From Brevibacterium sp. XM4083 (GTDB lineage: Bacteria; Actinomycetota; Actinomycetes; Actinomycetales; Brevibacteriaceae), in the NCBI RefSeq assembly GCF_006489205.2, contig NZ_VFYR02000004.1, positions 518,101 through 582,100 on the forward strand: 64,000 nucleotides of DNA, in the 5' to 3' direction. The notes beneath the pieces were generated by a model. That model was not told the DNA's origin. It saw only the letters and a program-made list of their open reading frames with translations, and searched no databases. The first letter of the stretch is position 1. Each line of letters starts with the position of its first letter. Position numbers and translations under genes: made by a program. This document shows, in pieces, positions 25,078-33,377 of this stretch.

Positions 25078-25425
25078 TCACCCCCAACCGATTTCGTGGA
25101 GTCGGTCGTCGTCGATGCCGTAGAAGTGGGCGATCTCGTGGACGATCGTGATGACGAGCTGCTCGCGGAGGTCATCGCGATCCCGGGCGAAGGCGATGAG
25201 GTTGTCGCGGTAGAGGAAGATCGTGTCCGGCATCTCGAGTCCGCTCTGACCGCGCTCGCCGATCGGGATCCCGTGATAGAGGCCGAGCAGGGTGCGACTG
25301 CCGTCCTCGGGACGGTCCTCGACGAAGAGGGCGACGTTGTCGAGTTCGTCGGTGACTCCGGCAGGCAGCGATTCGACCGCCTCGTCGAGGATGGCATCGA
25401 ATTCCTCGTCGCTCAGCTGCTCCAT
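25078..25425 (-). CDS. Minimal zincin (DUF1025-type metallopeptidase family)
   Basis: 115-residue protein with the zinc motif HEIAHFYGIDD (His96, Glu97, His100) followed by Asp, as in the short 'metallopeptidase family' (formerly DUF1025). The N-terminus MEQLSDEEFDAILDEAVESLP and IPIGERG..LPDTI-type segment (here LEMPDTIFLYRDNL) are typical. No signal peptide is seen, so it acts in the cytoplasm; the substrate is unknown. ATG 25425 is chosen as the start matching the family; longer in-frame extensions have non-coding character. Confidence 0.87.
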   Translation of the reverse strand: MEQLSDEEFDAILDEAVESLPAGVTDELDNVALFVEDRPEDGSRTLLGLYHGIPIGERGQSGLEMPDTIFLYRDNLIAFARDRDDLREQLVITIVHEIAHFYGIDDDRLHEIGWG

Positions 25426-25523
25426 GGCCCCGATCCTAACGGTCGGAACTGACATGGGAATCCGGGTGCGCGAGGCCCGCGAAAGGGGCCGGAAATCTGT
25501 GACGGAGGACACCGCGATCTGTT

Positions 25524-25553
25524 TTGCATTCTCCGAAAAGGTTGGGATAAGCT
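25524..25553 (+). promoter_or_regulatory. Promoter of the tRNA cluster
   Basis: TTGCAT (25524-25529) and ATAAGC/TAAGCT (25547-25553) are 17-18 bp apart in an AT-enriched stretch about 40 bp before tRNA-Glu. Confidence 0.5.
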
Positions 25554-25591
25554 TAACGTCGTTGCCCACGGGGAATCCGAGAGCAAACTAG

Positions 25592-25664
<73 letters not shown>

Positions 25665-25701
25665 CGGTGTAGGATCGAAAGGTCTGTCACCACAACAGCA
25701 A

Positions 25702-25775
25702 GGCCCTGTGGCGCAGTTGGTTAGCGCGCCGCCCTGTCACGGCGGAGGTCGCGGGTTCGAGTCCCGTCAGGGTCG
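25702..25775 (+). tRNA. tRNA-Asp (anticodon GTC)
   Basis: Acceptor GGCCCTG/CAGGGTC (one G-U), D loop AGTTGGTTAGC, anticodon stem CCGCC/GGCGG around CTGTCAC and T arm GGGTTCGAGTCCC are complete. It lies 37 bp after tRNA-Glu and probably shares its precursor. Confidence 0.96.
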
Positions 25776-25783
25776 CGGAGCAC

Positions 25784-25813
25784 AAGGCTCTTCTTCGGAA
25801 GAGCCTTTGTTTC
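25784..25813 (+). terminator. Intrinsic terminator after tRNA-Asp
   Basis: A perfect 10-bp stem (25784-25793 with 25798-25807) closed by a TTCG tetraloop is followed by TGTTTCT. It is a classic Rho-independent terminator. Confidence 0.88.
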
Positions 25814-25843
25814 TCTCGACATATTTGCGTATGTCGGCGGCCA

Positions 25844-25919
25844 GGCTCTGTAGCTCAGTTGGTAGAGCGTTCGACTGAAAATCGAAAGGTCACCGGATCG
25901 ACGCCGGTCGGAGCCACCA
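25844..25919 (+). tRNA. tRNA-Phe (anticodon GAA)
   Basis: Acceptor GGCTCTG/CGGAGCC (one G-U), D arm AGCTCAGTTGGTAGAGC, anticodon loop CTGAAAA (GAA) and T arm are present. CCA is encoded at 25917-25919. It follows the tRNA-Asp terminator, so it may have its own promoter in the 30-bp gap. Confidence 0.95.
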
Positions 25920-25923
25920 CCAC

Positions 25924-25955
25924 GAAGAACCCCGCGGATTCCGCGGGGTTCTTCT
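25924..25955. terminator. Bidirectional terminator between tRNA-Phe and the GntR gene
   Basis: Perfect 14-bp arms (25924-25937 and 25941-25954) surround a 3-base loop, with T-rich ends on both strands (TTCTTCT and its mirror). It serves the tRNA and the convergent regulator gene. Confidence 0.85.
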
Positions 25956-25975
25956 GCATCGCAGGGGCATGCGGC

Positions 25976-26656
25976 TCAGGCGCTCGCCTTCGCGGTGACG
26001 CTGGCGATGAGCACATCGGCCGAACGCTGGATATGGCACTCGAGGGCATGCACCGCGCGCTCGACCTCTCGGGCCACCGTCGCCTCGGCGATCTCCCGAT
26101 GCTCACCGGAGACGTCACGGGTCTCGTCGACGACGAGTTCGCGCGACCAGTGGACGAACAGCGCCGAGCGCGCCCGCAGATCGGTCGCCACCTTCGACAG
26201 CGTCTCACTCCGGCCGCCGGCGAGGATGACCTCGTGGAACACCCCGTGCGCCTGCCCCCACTCCTCGGTGATGTGCCCTCCCCCATCGGTGAAGGCGGTG
26301 CGCTCGAGCATGTGATGGGCCGCGAGCACATCCGACTCCCACGCCAGACTCCCATCGGCGATCGACTCCCGCAGGGCGGCGGCTTCGATGATGCGGCGGG
26401 CACGGGTGAGATCCTCGAGCGCTCCGACGGTGAGCTCGGGAACCGAGAACCCGCGCTGCGGGCTGGCACTGAGCAGTCCATCCTGAGCCAACCGCGTCAT
26501 CGCCTCCCGGAGCACCGAGGCGCTGACGGAGAATCCGCGGGCGATCTCACCGATGCGCAGCTTGGATCCCGGCGTGAAGGTTCCCTTGAGCAGATCTGCT
26601 CGCAGGCGATCATAGGCTTCCGCCGACAGCGTGCTTCCGGTCCGAGGTCCTGGCAT
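25976..26656 (-). CDS. GntR family transcriptional regulator (FCD domain)
   Basis: 226 residues. The N-terminal winged helix reads AYDRLRADLLKGTFTPGSKLRIGEIARGFSVSASVLREAMTRLAQDGLL, the GntR pattern. The C-terminal FCD domain has metal-ligand positions (EWGQAHGVFHEVILAGG, SGEHREIAEA). It is divergent from the FAD hydroxylase gene over 176 bp, so it probably controls that gene in response to an acidic or aromatic effector. The stop is followed by a shared terminator. Confidence 0.9.
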   Translation of the reverse strand: MPGPRTGSTLSAEAYDRLRADLLKGTFTPGSKLRIGEIARGFSVSASVLREAMTRLAQDGLLSASPQRGFSVPELTVGALEDLTRARRIIEAAALRESIADGSLAWESDVLAAHHMLERTAFTDGGGHITEEWGQAHGVFHEVILAGGRSETLSKVATDLRARSALFVHWSRELVVDETRDVSGEHREIAEATVAREVERAVHALECHIQRSADVLIASVTAKASA

Positions 26657-26694
26657 AGCGTCAGTATAGACGGAACGGTCATCTGTCGACGTTT

Positions 26695-26744
26695 GCTGAA
26701 AATATCTTTTTTCTCTTGCAATGTTGTGATTCAGCTCATACGGT
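26695..26744 (+). promoter_or_regulatory. Candidate promoter/operator region between gntR-like gene and hydroxylase
   Basis: An AT-rich stretch contains TTGCAA (26716-26721) and TACGGT (26739-26744), 17 bp apart. The inverted pair GCTGAA (26695-26700) / TTCAGC (26730-26735) flanks the -35 side and could be two operator halves. Confidence 0.35.
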
Positions 26745-26832
26745 GGACACCACGCGACGACCGATCGTGGCGCAGAAGTCGGATCAGAGCCTGTGGCATC
26801 GCAACGCCGATGCCGGGATGCAAGGAGGCACC

Positions 26833-28734
26833 ATGGCTGATATCGAAGTACCCGTTCTCATCATCGGCGGCGGCGGAGCCGGACTGTCGGCATCGATGAA
26901 CCTGTCGAAGCTCGGCGTCGATCACCTGCTCGTCAGCTCGCTGCCCTACACCTCGAAGCTGCCGAAGGCCCATGTGCTCAATCAGCGCACGATGGAGATC
27001 TTCGAGGAGGTCGGCGTGGCCCCGGAGGTCGAGAAGCGCAGCACACCCGCCGAGAACATGAAGGCCACCGGATGGTACGCCGGCCTCGTCGGCGATCACC
27101 GGTACTCCGGGCGCCGCCTCGGCCACCTCGAGGTCTGGGGCGGCGGCTACACCGACCCGGACTACATCGCGGCGAGCGCGAAGCGCACGTGCAACCTGCC
27201 CCAGATCAGACTCGAACCGCTCCTCCTCGACCACGCCCGGAAGCTCCACCCCGACCCCCGAGGCGTGCGCTTCAATCATGAGGTCACCGCGATCGAGCAG
27301 CTCGACGAGGGGGTGCGCGCGACAGTGCTCGACAAGGACACCGACACCGAGTACACCGTCCGTGCCCGCTATGCGATCGCAGCCGATCGCGGACGCACGA
27401 TCGGCCCGGCCCTCGGCGTCGGCATGACCGGCCCGACCGACCTCATGATGATGGTCTCCGTCCACTTCTCCGCCGACCTCTCCCAGTCGGCCCGCGACGA
27501 CGATGTGCTCATCCGCTGGCTCGTCAATCCGGAATTCGGCGGATCATGGTCCTCCGGCGTCCTCGTGGCGATGGGGCCCGAGAACTGGGGCACGACCTCG
27601 GAGGAGTGGGTCGTTCATCTCGACTACGCCACGCACGACAAGGACGCACTGAAAGACGATCTCGTCATCGAGCGCCTGTGCACCGTGCTCGGCGTCGACC
27701 GCTCGGCGCTCACCGTCCACAAGGTCTCGCCGTGGATCATGGAGGGCGTCGTGGCCGAGAGGTTCCGGGCCGGCGACGTCTTCTTCATCGGCGATGCCGC
27801 CCACCGCCACCCGCCGACCGGCGGACTCGGGCTCAACTCCGCGATCCACGACGGGTACAACCTCGCGTGGAAGCTCTCCCTCGTCCTCGCCGGCCAGGCC
27901 GACGACGCACTGCTCGACACCTACGAAGCCGAGCGCCAGCCGGTCGATCAGGACAATGTCGACGCCGCGGTCGCCTCGGCGATGAATCACTTCACGATCG
28001 ACAAGGCGCTCAACCTCTCCCCCGAGGCCTCCGCCGCGGACAACTGGGCCGAACTCGAGCCGATCTGGGACGACTCGCTGCCCAACGCCGCGGAGAAGCG
28101 CCACGCGCTCAACAAGGCGATCGGGACGCAGACGATGGAGTTCCGCCATCACAACGTCGAGTTCGGGTATCGGTATGACTCCGCGGCCATCGTCTCCGAC
28201 GGATCGCCCGCCTACGCCCCCATCGACCCCGTCCGGCTCTACGAGCCTTCGACCAAACCGGGCCATCCGCTCCCCCACGCGTTCGTCGAGAAGTCGAATG
28301 AGCGGATCGCGCTCGGTGACCTCGTCGCCGGTGGGCACTTCCTCGTCCTCGCCGGCGAGGACGGCCAGGGCTGGGTCGACGCGGCGAACCGGCTGGCCGC
28401 CGAGCGCGGCCTGCCGCTGAGAGCGCACACCGTCGGCCTCGAGGGCTGCGACTTCGTCGACGTGCGGATGGCGTGGATGAAGAACCGCGGCATCAGCTCC
28501 TCCGGCGTCGTCATCGTCCGCCCCGACCGCTACGTCGCCTACCGTTCGGTCGCCGGTGTGCCCGACGCCGACGACGAGCTCCGCCGAGTCTTCGACTCGC
28601 TGCTCGCGGTGGCGCCGGGGTCAGGGTCGACTGCGGGACAGCAGGGGGCGACGGGGTCAGCTGCGGGGTCGCGCGGCGGCGCAGCGGACTCGGCCGAGGC
28701 TTCGACGGCCGGAGTCAACGGCGTGACCGTCTGA
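26833..28734 (+). CDS. FAD-dependent aromatic hydroxylase (phenol / MhpA-like)
   Basis: 633-residue flavoprotein monooxygenase. VPVLIIGGGGAGLSASMNLSKLG is the ADP-binding motif. GDAAHRHPPTGGLGLNSAIHDGYNLAWKL is the second FAD motif, with DG within it typical of the phenol, dichlorophenol and MhpA group. A thioredoxin-like C-terminal domain (residues ~480-600) is also typical. The last ~40 residues are a Gly/Ala/Ser-rich tail not expected in the family. It should ortho-hydroxylate a phenolic ring using NAD(P)H. AAGGAGG precedes ATG 26833. No ring-cleavage gene is adjacent. Confidence 0.85.
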   Translation: MADIEVPVLIIGGGGAGLSASMNLSKLGVDHLLVSSLPYTSKLPKAHVLNQRTMEIFEEVGVAPEVEKRSTPAENMKATGWYAGLVGDHRYSGRRLGHLEVWGGGYTDPDYIAASAKRTCNLPQIRLEPLLLDHARKLHPDPRGVRFNHEVTAIEQLDEGVRATVLDKDTDTEYTVRARYAIAADRGRTIGPALGVGMTGPTDLMMMVSVHFSADLSQSARDDDVLIRWLVNPEFGGSWSSGVLVAMGPENWGTTSEEWVVHLDYATHDKDALKDDLVIERLCTVLGVDRSALTVHKVSPWIMEGVVAERFRAGDVFFIGDAAHRHPPTGGLGLNSAIHDGYNLAWKLSLVLAGQADDALLDTYEAERQPVDQDNVDAAVASAMNHFTIDKALNLSPEASAADNWAELEPIWDDSLPNAAEKRHALNKAIGTQTMEFRHHNVEFGYRYDSAAIVSDGSPAYAPIDPVRLYEPSTKPGHPLPHAFVEKSNERIALGDLVAGGHFLVLAGEDGQGWVDAANRLAAERGLPLRAHTVGLEGCDFVDVRMAWMKNRGISSSGVVIVRPDRYVAYRSVAGVPDADDELRRVFDSLLAVAPGSGSTAGQQGATGSAAGSRGGAADSAEASTAGVNGVTV

Positions 28735-29038
28735 GGGCTGCGCGAACCGGGGAGAGGACCCGGCGCGGACCTTCCTCAACCGCGCCGGCCCTGGAGCGGG
28801 GCGGGCTCCGGTACCGGGCGGGCCCCGGAGCGGGCGGGCTCCGGACCGGGCGGGCGCGGGAACCGCAGGACCACCTCGGCGAGCCATGGGGATCCCGGAA
28901 ATCATTGCCGGGGATCCGTCCGGCGCGACCGATTCCCGCGCACTTTCCGCCGCCTGGGCCCACCGCCGCGCAAGGGTGCGAGAATGTCGCGCAACGGTGC
29001 AAGAATAAGGATGTACCGACCCGAACCAAGGAGCGACC
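28735..29038. other. Intergenic region (304 bp) with hairpins and G/C-rich imperfect repeats
   Basis: No gene is visible. A 9-bp hairpin (28760-28768 / 28780-28788) can terminate the hydroxylase gene. From ~28791 to 28860 the sequence cycles through imperfect copies of GGGCGGGCTCCGG. One GCCGAGGTGG word (reverse) is at 28871. A bulged inverted repeat around GGATCCCGG is near 28890-28917. The last part carries direct repeats that probably belong to the next gene's control region. Confidence 0.6.
28968..29006 (+). repeat. Pair of 18-bp direct repeats, 21-bp period, upstream of acidic protein gene
   Basis: GCGCAAGGGTGCGAGAAT (28968-28985) and GCGCAACGGTGCAAGAAT (28989-29006) differ at two positions. 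The 21-bp spacing equals two helical turns, so one protein could bind both on the same face. TAAGGAT follows directly and may be the -10. Confidence 0.65.
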
Positions 29039-29572
29039 ATGAGCACCGGCGACACCTGGGCAGACGACACCGATCCCGCAGACAACGACTTCCTCACGCA
29101 GGACGACGAGTTCGACGAGGAAGAGCTCGAAGAGGACGACGCCGAGCCCACCGGGGTCGACCTCACCGGCCTCGAGGAGACCGCCGACGAAGCCGAGGAC
29201 GACGCCGAATCGGACGACTTCGACGAGATCGACGACGAGGACAGCGAGCCCTACGTCGAACCGGGTGCCGAAGGACCCGAGGGCACCGGCATCGAAGGCG
29301 CCGACGACGCCCTCATCGCCGACGCCGGCTGGGACGACGAACAGGACGCCCCCGCGCTCGACGGCGATCTCGACACCGACCCGACGACCGCCGCCGAACA
29401 GGGCAACCGCGACGGAGACGACATGGTCTCCTACGGCGACGACGACTCCGAGGTCGCCGAGCTCAGCGGCGACGATCTCGACGTCGACGCCCTCGCCGAC
29501 GATCACGTCGAAGAGGTCGACGTCATCGACGGCATGCCGGAGACGATCGACAACGCCTACCGGGAGGACTGA
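29039..29572 (+). CDS. Highly acidic DUF5709-like protein
   Basis: 177 residues, about one third Asp or Glu, and very few basic residues. The C-terminal block GNRDGDDMVSYGDDDSEVAELSGDDLDVDALADDHVEEVDVIDG resembles what I recall as DUF5709, an uncharacterised actinobacterial family. There is no signal peptide or membrane segment; it is probably disordered. AAGGAGCGACC precedes ATG 29039. The name is from memory and moderate in certainty. Confidence 0.7.
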   Translation: MSTGDTWADDTDPADNDFLTQDDEFDEEELEEDDAEPTGVDLTGLEETADEAEDDAESDDFDEIDDEDSEPYVEPGAEGPEGTGIEGADDALIADAGWDDEQDAPALDGDLDTDPTTAAEQGNRDGDDMVSYGDDDSEVAELSGDDLDVDALADDHVEEVDVIDGMPETIDNAYRED

Positions 29573-29591
29573 CCCTCCCCGTCGGTCCGCG

Positions 29592-29626
29592 CGCCCTCTC
29601 CCCTCGCTCGCCGAGGTGGGAGGGCG
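29592..29626 (+). terminator. Terminator of the acidic protein gene
   Basis: CGCCCTCTCCC (29592-29602) pairs with GGGAGGGCG (29618-29626) with a small bulge. The loop contains a GCCGAGGTGG word (29610-29619). Confidence 0.6.
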
Positions 29627-29710
29627 TTCGCATGTCATCGCGGGCCACGAATATTGCTAAGCCCAGGGAATCTATCGAATTTTGCGTTCGAATCAGTTTC
29701 GATCAACCTA

Positions 29711-29750
29711 TTGACTTCACTTGTGACGTGAACTACACTAATGTCATTAG
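29711..29750 (+). promoter_or_regulatory. Sigma70-type promoter with palindromic operator, DUF222/HNH gene
   Basis: TTGACT (29711-29716), a 17-bp spacer and TACACT (29734-29739) make a near-consensus promoter, rare in this window. The perfect palindrome CTAATGTCATTAG (29738-29750) overlaps the -10 end and the expected transcription start, so it looks like a repressor site. Confidence 0.6.
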
Positions 29751-29782
29751 CCACGTTGACGTGGGAAGACAGGTGAAGCGCC

Positions 29783-31780
29783 GTGACCGACACAACCGAA
29801 TCAGTCCCCTCCGGAGCCCAGCCTGGCCGAAACAGCCGGCGCATCGACGTCGATCCGGACTCCCGTTTCGCCGCTGCCGTCGACGTCTACTCCGCGTGTG
29901 ACCGCGCTCAGCTCACCGCGCTCGAGACGACTGCCGCGCTCTTCCACGACGAAGTCATCGACCACCTCAACCTCATGAATCCCGATGCGGACGAACCGTA
30001 CCGGCACGCGAGCCTGACCGAGACCGCGCGGCGCTTCGCGCGGGCACGAGCGAGGGACGACCGGGCCGACGCGGCAGCGGACAGCCCCGCTGCGACGGCG
30101 GAACGCGATGCCGAAGGACCCGGCGACAGCGTGGCCGACGCCGGAGAGCTCAGCGACAGCGAATCCTCTGCCACGGCGTTCCTGCCGGGCTTCCCGCGCT
30201 TCCGCGAGACCCAGTCGATCGACGGCTGGGTCCATGCGCACTCCCACGCTGAGGACATCGCAGAGCTCGCGACCATCCTCGGCAACTCGATCACCACGAC
30301 GTACACCCACATCACCACGGCGATGCTCCTCGTCCACGGACTGCCGAAGTTCCACGAGCGCTGCCTCGCCGGCGACTTCACCTACGCTCACGTCATCGCC
30401 GCTGCGCGCCTGTGCAAGGACATCGGGTTCGCCCACCTGCCGGAGATCGACTGCTACCTCGCGCGACGGCGAGCCGACGTGACGATCGAGACCTTCCGCA
30501 AGTCGCTGGCCATGAAGGTCAGCGTGGTCGAACCCGTCGAGGAGCGCAGCGAGCGTGCCTTCGACCACCGCCGCGTCGATCTCACCACCCATCCGGACGG
30601 CACGTCGTGCCTGACGATCACCGGCCCGTCAGCGGAACTCCAAGCCTGCTTCCTTCGCATCGAGGCCTTCGCCAAAGCGATCCGGAACAACAGCACCGCA
30701 CCGTTTGCCGACATGCTCCCGTCCGGTGCCGTCATCGACGACGACCGCACGATCATGGCTCTGATGTTCGACATCTTCACCCAGACGAGGCCCCAGGTCG
30801 GCATCGAGGTGCGGGCCCACGACACCGACACCGGCGAGATCACCACACGGGAGATCCCCTTCGACACCGAGCACGTGCGCAGCGTCGCCGACATCGCCGA
30901 TGCCCTCACCGCGGCTGCCGATCGGTTCGAGGAGGCGACTGATGTCGAACGCGACGAGGAGGGACGCCCGCTCCTCGGCCTCAAACTCTCCCTGCCGACC
31001 ACAGGATTCTGGTTCGCCAATCAGGCCCGGATGATCATGACGGTGCCGTTCATGTCACTGCTCGACCAGTCCGAGCTGCCGGGGACGTTCTCCGACGGCT
31101 CACCGGTTCCGGCGGACATGGCGCGACGCGTGGCCGGCCACTGTTCGACGTGGTCGCGGATCCTCACCGACCCCGCCACCGGCACTCCGGTCGACGCCCA
31201 GGCCAAGAGCTACTACATTCCGCAGACGGTGAGACAGACGCTCATCGCCCAATGGCAGTCGTGCACCGTCCCCGGATGCCGACGGCGAGCGGAATCCTCA
31301 GAAGTCGACCACATCATTCCGTTCGACCACGATGACCCCGAACACGGCGGACTCACCGTGTTCGGCAACCTCCATCCCCTGTGCAAACCGCACCACCAGG
31401 CGAAGACGGACAGGAAGTACACCGTGTGGATGGAGTCTGCCGGCCTCCTCGAGTACCGCTTCGCCCACGGAGTGAGCGCGCTTCTCACCGCAGGGGACAA
31501 CCCTGCCAACGCCGAGCACGCCCGGCAGTTCGCCACCGCCGAGCCACCGCCCGAGCCATCCCCGCCGGAGCCGCCACCGCCGGAGCCGCCTTTGCCCGAA
31601 CCGCCTTTGCCCGGGCCGCCCCCGCCGGAACCGGGTGACACGCGCATCTCCGACGACTGTCCCGGCGCGCAGGGCGAGATCGGGAGACCTGGCTGGGTCA
31701 AACGCACGAGAAGCACCCGGCGCACGACGGCCCATCAGCAGGAATGGGTCTGGGACAGCGGCGAGCCGCCGCCGTTCTGA
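29783..31780 (+). CDS. DUF222 / 13E12-repeat family protein with HNH endonuclease domain
   Basis: 665 residues. The N-terminal half is DUF222-like (FAAAVDVYSACDRAQLTALE...). The C-terminal HNH nuclease reads CTVPGCRRRAESSEVDHIIPFDHDD, then GNLHPLCKPHHQAKT, with the zinc-type Cys pair and catalytic His present. After it comes a Pro/Glu repeat tail (PEPSPPEPPPPEPPLPEP...). Families like this are present in many copies in mycobacteria and relatives; their role is unsettled. The GTG start follows AGGTGAAG. The region upstream is AT-rich with a strong promoter, unlike its neighbours, which may point to recent arrival. Confidence 0.87.
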   Translation: MTDTTESVPSGAQPGRNSRRIDVDPDSRFAAAVDVYSACDRAQLTALETTAALFHDEVIDHLNLMNPDADEPYRHASLTETARRFARARARDDRADAAADSPAATAERDAEGPGDSVADAGELSDSESSATAFLPGFPRFRETQSIDGWVHAHSHAEDIAELATILGNSITTTYTHITTAMLLVHGLPKFHERCLAGDFTYAHVIAAARLCKDIGFAHLPEIDCYLARRRADVTIETFRKSLAMKVSVVEPVEERSERAFDHRRVDLTTHPDGTSCLTITGPSAELQACFLRIEAFAKAIRNNSTAPFADMLPSGAVIDDDRTIMALMFDIFTQTRPQVGIEVRAHDTDTGEITTREIPFDTEHVRSVADIADALTAAADRFEEATDVERDEEGRPLLGLKLSLPTTGFWFANQARMIMTVPFMSLLDQSELPGTFSDGSPVPADMARRVAGHCSTWSRILTDPATGTPVDAQAKSYYIPQTVRQTLIAQWQSCTVPGCRRRAESSEVDHIIPFDHDDPEHGGLTVFGNLHPLCKPHHQAKTDRKYTVWMESAGLLEYRFAHGVSALLTAGDNPANAEHARQFATAEPPPEPSPPEPPPPEPPLPEPPLPGPPPPEPGDTRISDDCPGAQGEIGRPGWVKRTRSTRRTTAHQQEWVWDSGEPPPF

Positions 31781-31800
31781 GAACGACCCTCGCTCACGAA

Positions 31801-31840
31801 GCAGCAGTCGAGGCACCCGACCGGGGGCCTCGACTGCTGC
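31801..31840. terminator. Bidirectional terminator between HNH and aldehyde dehydrogenase genes
   Basis: Perfect 14-bp arms 31801-31814 and 31827-31840 with a 12-base loop lie midway between two convergent genes. Confidence 0.85.
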
Positions 31841-31855
31841 GCAACAGCGGATTGG

Positions 31856-33271
31856 TCACCAGGAGATGACGTGCGGGACGCTCACCTGCTTGAGGCCTTC
31901 GACACCGAACTCGAGGCCGTATCCGGACTTCTTCACCCCGCCGAAGGGCACCCGGGGATCGACGGCGCCGTGCTTGTTGATCCACGTCGACCCGGCCTCG
32001 AGCCGGGCAGCCACCTTCTTCGCTTCCTCGAGGTCGGATCCCCACACCGAGGAGCCGAGCCCCACTTCGAGCTCGTTGGCCCAGGTGATCGCCTGATCGA
32101 GGTCGGTGTACTTGATGATCGGCAGGGCGGGACCGAACTGCTCCTCGGCCACCAGCGGGTTGTCGTTGTCGATGTCGGCGACGATCGTCGTCGGGTAGAA
32201 GTACCCCGGCTGCCCCTCCTGCGGGTCTCCGCCGACGAGCACCGTCGCTCCCCCGTCCTTCGCCGCCTGCACGAGCCGGGCAACGATGTCGTACTGCTGC
32301 TTGTTCTGCAGGGGACCGAGCACGTTGTTCTCATCGAGGCCGACACCCATCGGCATCTGCGCCGCGACCTCGACGAGGGCGTCGCAGACCTCCTGGTAGA
32401 GGGACTCGGGCACGTAGAGTCGCTTCATCGCCGCACAGGTCTGACCCGTGTTGATGAACGCACCCCAGAAGAGATCGGTGGCGATCGCCTTGGGGTCGGC
32501 GTCCTCGAGGACGATGCCTGCGTCGTTGCCGCCGAGTTCGAGGGTGAGCCGGGCGAGGTTGTCGGCGGCCGAGCGCATGATCGCCTGGCCGGTCTTCGTC
32601 GAGCCGGTGAACATGATCTTGTCGACGTCGTCGTGGTCGGTCAGCGCCGCACCGACGGCCCCGTCACCGGCGACGACGGAGAGCACATCGGCGGGCAGCA
32701 CCTGATTGATCACGGCGATGAGGCCCTGGACCGACAGCGGGGTGTACTCCGAGGGCTTGACGACGACGGCGTTGCCCATCTTCAGGGCCGGAGCGAGCTG
32801 CCACACGGTGATCATCATCGGCCAGTTCCACGGACCGACAGCGCCGACGACGCCGACCGGGTCATAGACGAGTTCGGCGTGCGTGCCGTCCTCGTCGACG
32901 AGAGTCTCGGGTTCGAGGACGAAGGCCGCGTTCGCCCGCAGCCATGCCGCGCAGGCTCCGACCTCGAAGCGCGCGTTGGGCCCGTTGAGCGGCTTGCCCG
33001 CCTCGCGGGAGAGCAGCTGCGCGAGCGCTTCGGCGGAGGCCTCGACGGCGTCGGCGGCCTTGTTGAGCAGGTCGTTGCGTTCGGCGACGGGGCGCGAGGC
33101 CCACGCCGGCTGCGCCGCGACCGCGGCGCTGACCGCCGCGTCGATGTCGGCGACGGTGCCCTCGTGGGTGCGGCCGATGACATCGCCGGTCGCCGGGTCG
33201 GTGATCTCGCGACCCGCCGGGTCGGTGATCGCGGCGAGCAGTCCATCGTAGGTCGTGAGGTCGGTGCTCAT
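31856..33271 (-). CDS. NAD(P)-dependent aldehyde dehydrogenase
   Basis: 471 residues of the ALDH superfamily. Catalytic Cys279 is in NTGQTCAAMKR, the general-base Glu is in LELGGND, the NAD-site Asn in GPWNWPM and the Lys in VVKPSEYTPL are present. It probably oxidises the aldehyde made by the copper amine oxidase at 36714, as FeaB does for phenylacetaldehyde; that pairing is inferred from the neighbourhood. GGAGCATC precedes ATG 33271. Gene order with the permease and regulators suggests one unit. Confidence 0.9.
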   Translation of the reverse strand: MSTDLTTYDGLLAAITDPAGREITDPATGDVIGRTHEGTVADIDAAVSAAVAAQPAWASRPVAERNDLLNKAADAVEASAEALAQLLSREAGKPLNGPNARFEVGACAAWLRANAAFVLEPETLVDEDGTHAELVYDPVGVVGAVGPWNWPMMITVWQLAPALKMGNAVVVKPSEYTPLSVQGLIAVINQVLPADVLSVVAGDGAVGAALTDHDDVDKIMFTGSTKTGQAIMRSAADNLARLTLELGGNDAGIVLEDADPKAIATDLFWGAFINTGQTCAAMKRLYVPESLYQEVCDALVEVAAQMPMGVGLDENNVLGPLQNKQQYDIVARLVQAAKDGGATVLVGGDPQEGQPGYFYPTTIVADIDNDNPLVAEEQFGPALPIIKYTDLDQAITWANELEVGLGSSVWGSDLEEAKKVAARLEAGSTWINKHGAVDPRVPFGGVKKSGYGLEFGVEGLKQVSVPHVISW

Positions 33272-33311
33272 GATGCTCCTTCGGTTCGGATTCGGTGAGT
33301 GGGACGGGTGC

Positions 33312-33354
33312 GGTCAGGTGGAAGCAGGCGGTCAGGCGGAAGCAGGCGGTCAGG
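33312..33354 (-). repeat. 18-bp tandem repeat, 2.4 copies, between permease and dehydrogenase genes
   Basis: Units start at 33312, 33330 and 33348 (GGTCAGGYGGAAGCAGGC on the + strand), with one difference between the first two. It lies 24-66 nt past the permease stop and 41 nt before the dehydrogenase start in the coding direction. Around the permease stop itself GGATGAG is also doubled, at a ~12-bp period. Confidence 0.75.
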
Positions 33355-33377
33355 ATCGGAAGTTCTCATCCAGGTCC

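Noticed and set aside
28791-28860. Possible G-quadruplex
   Set aside because: Runs of three G are separated by 9-10 bases in the key loops, longer than the usual limit. The region is described only as an imperfect repeat.
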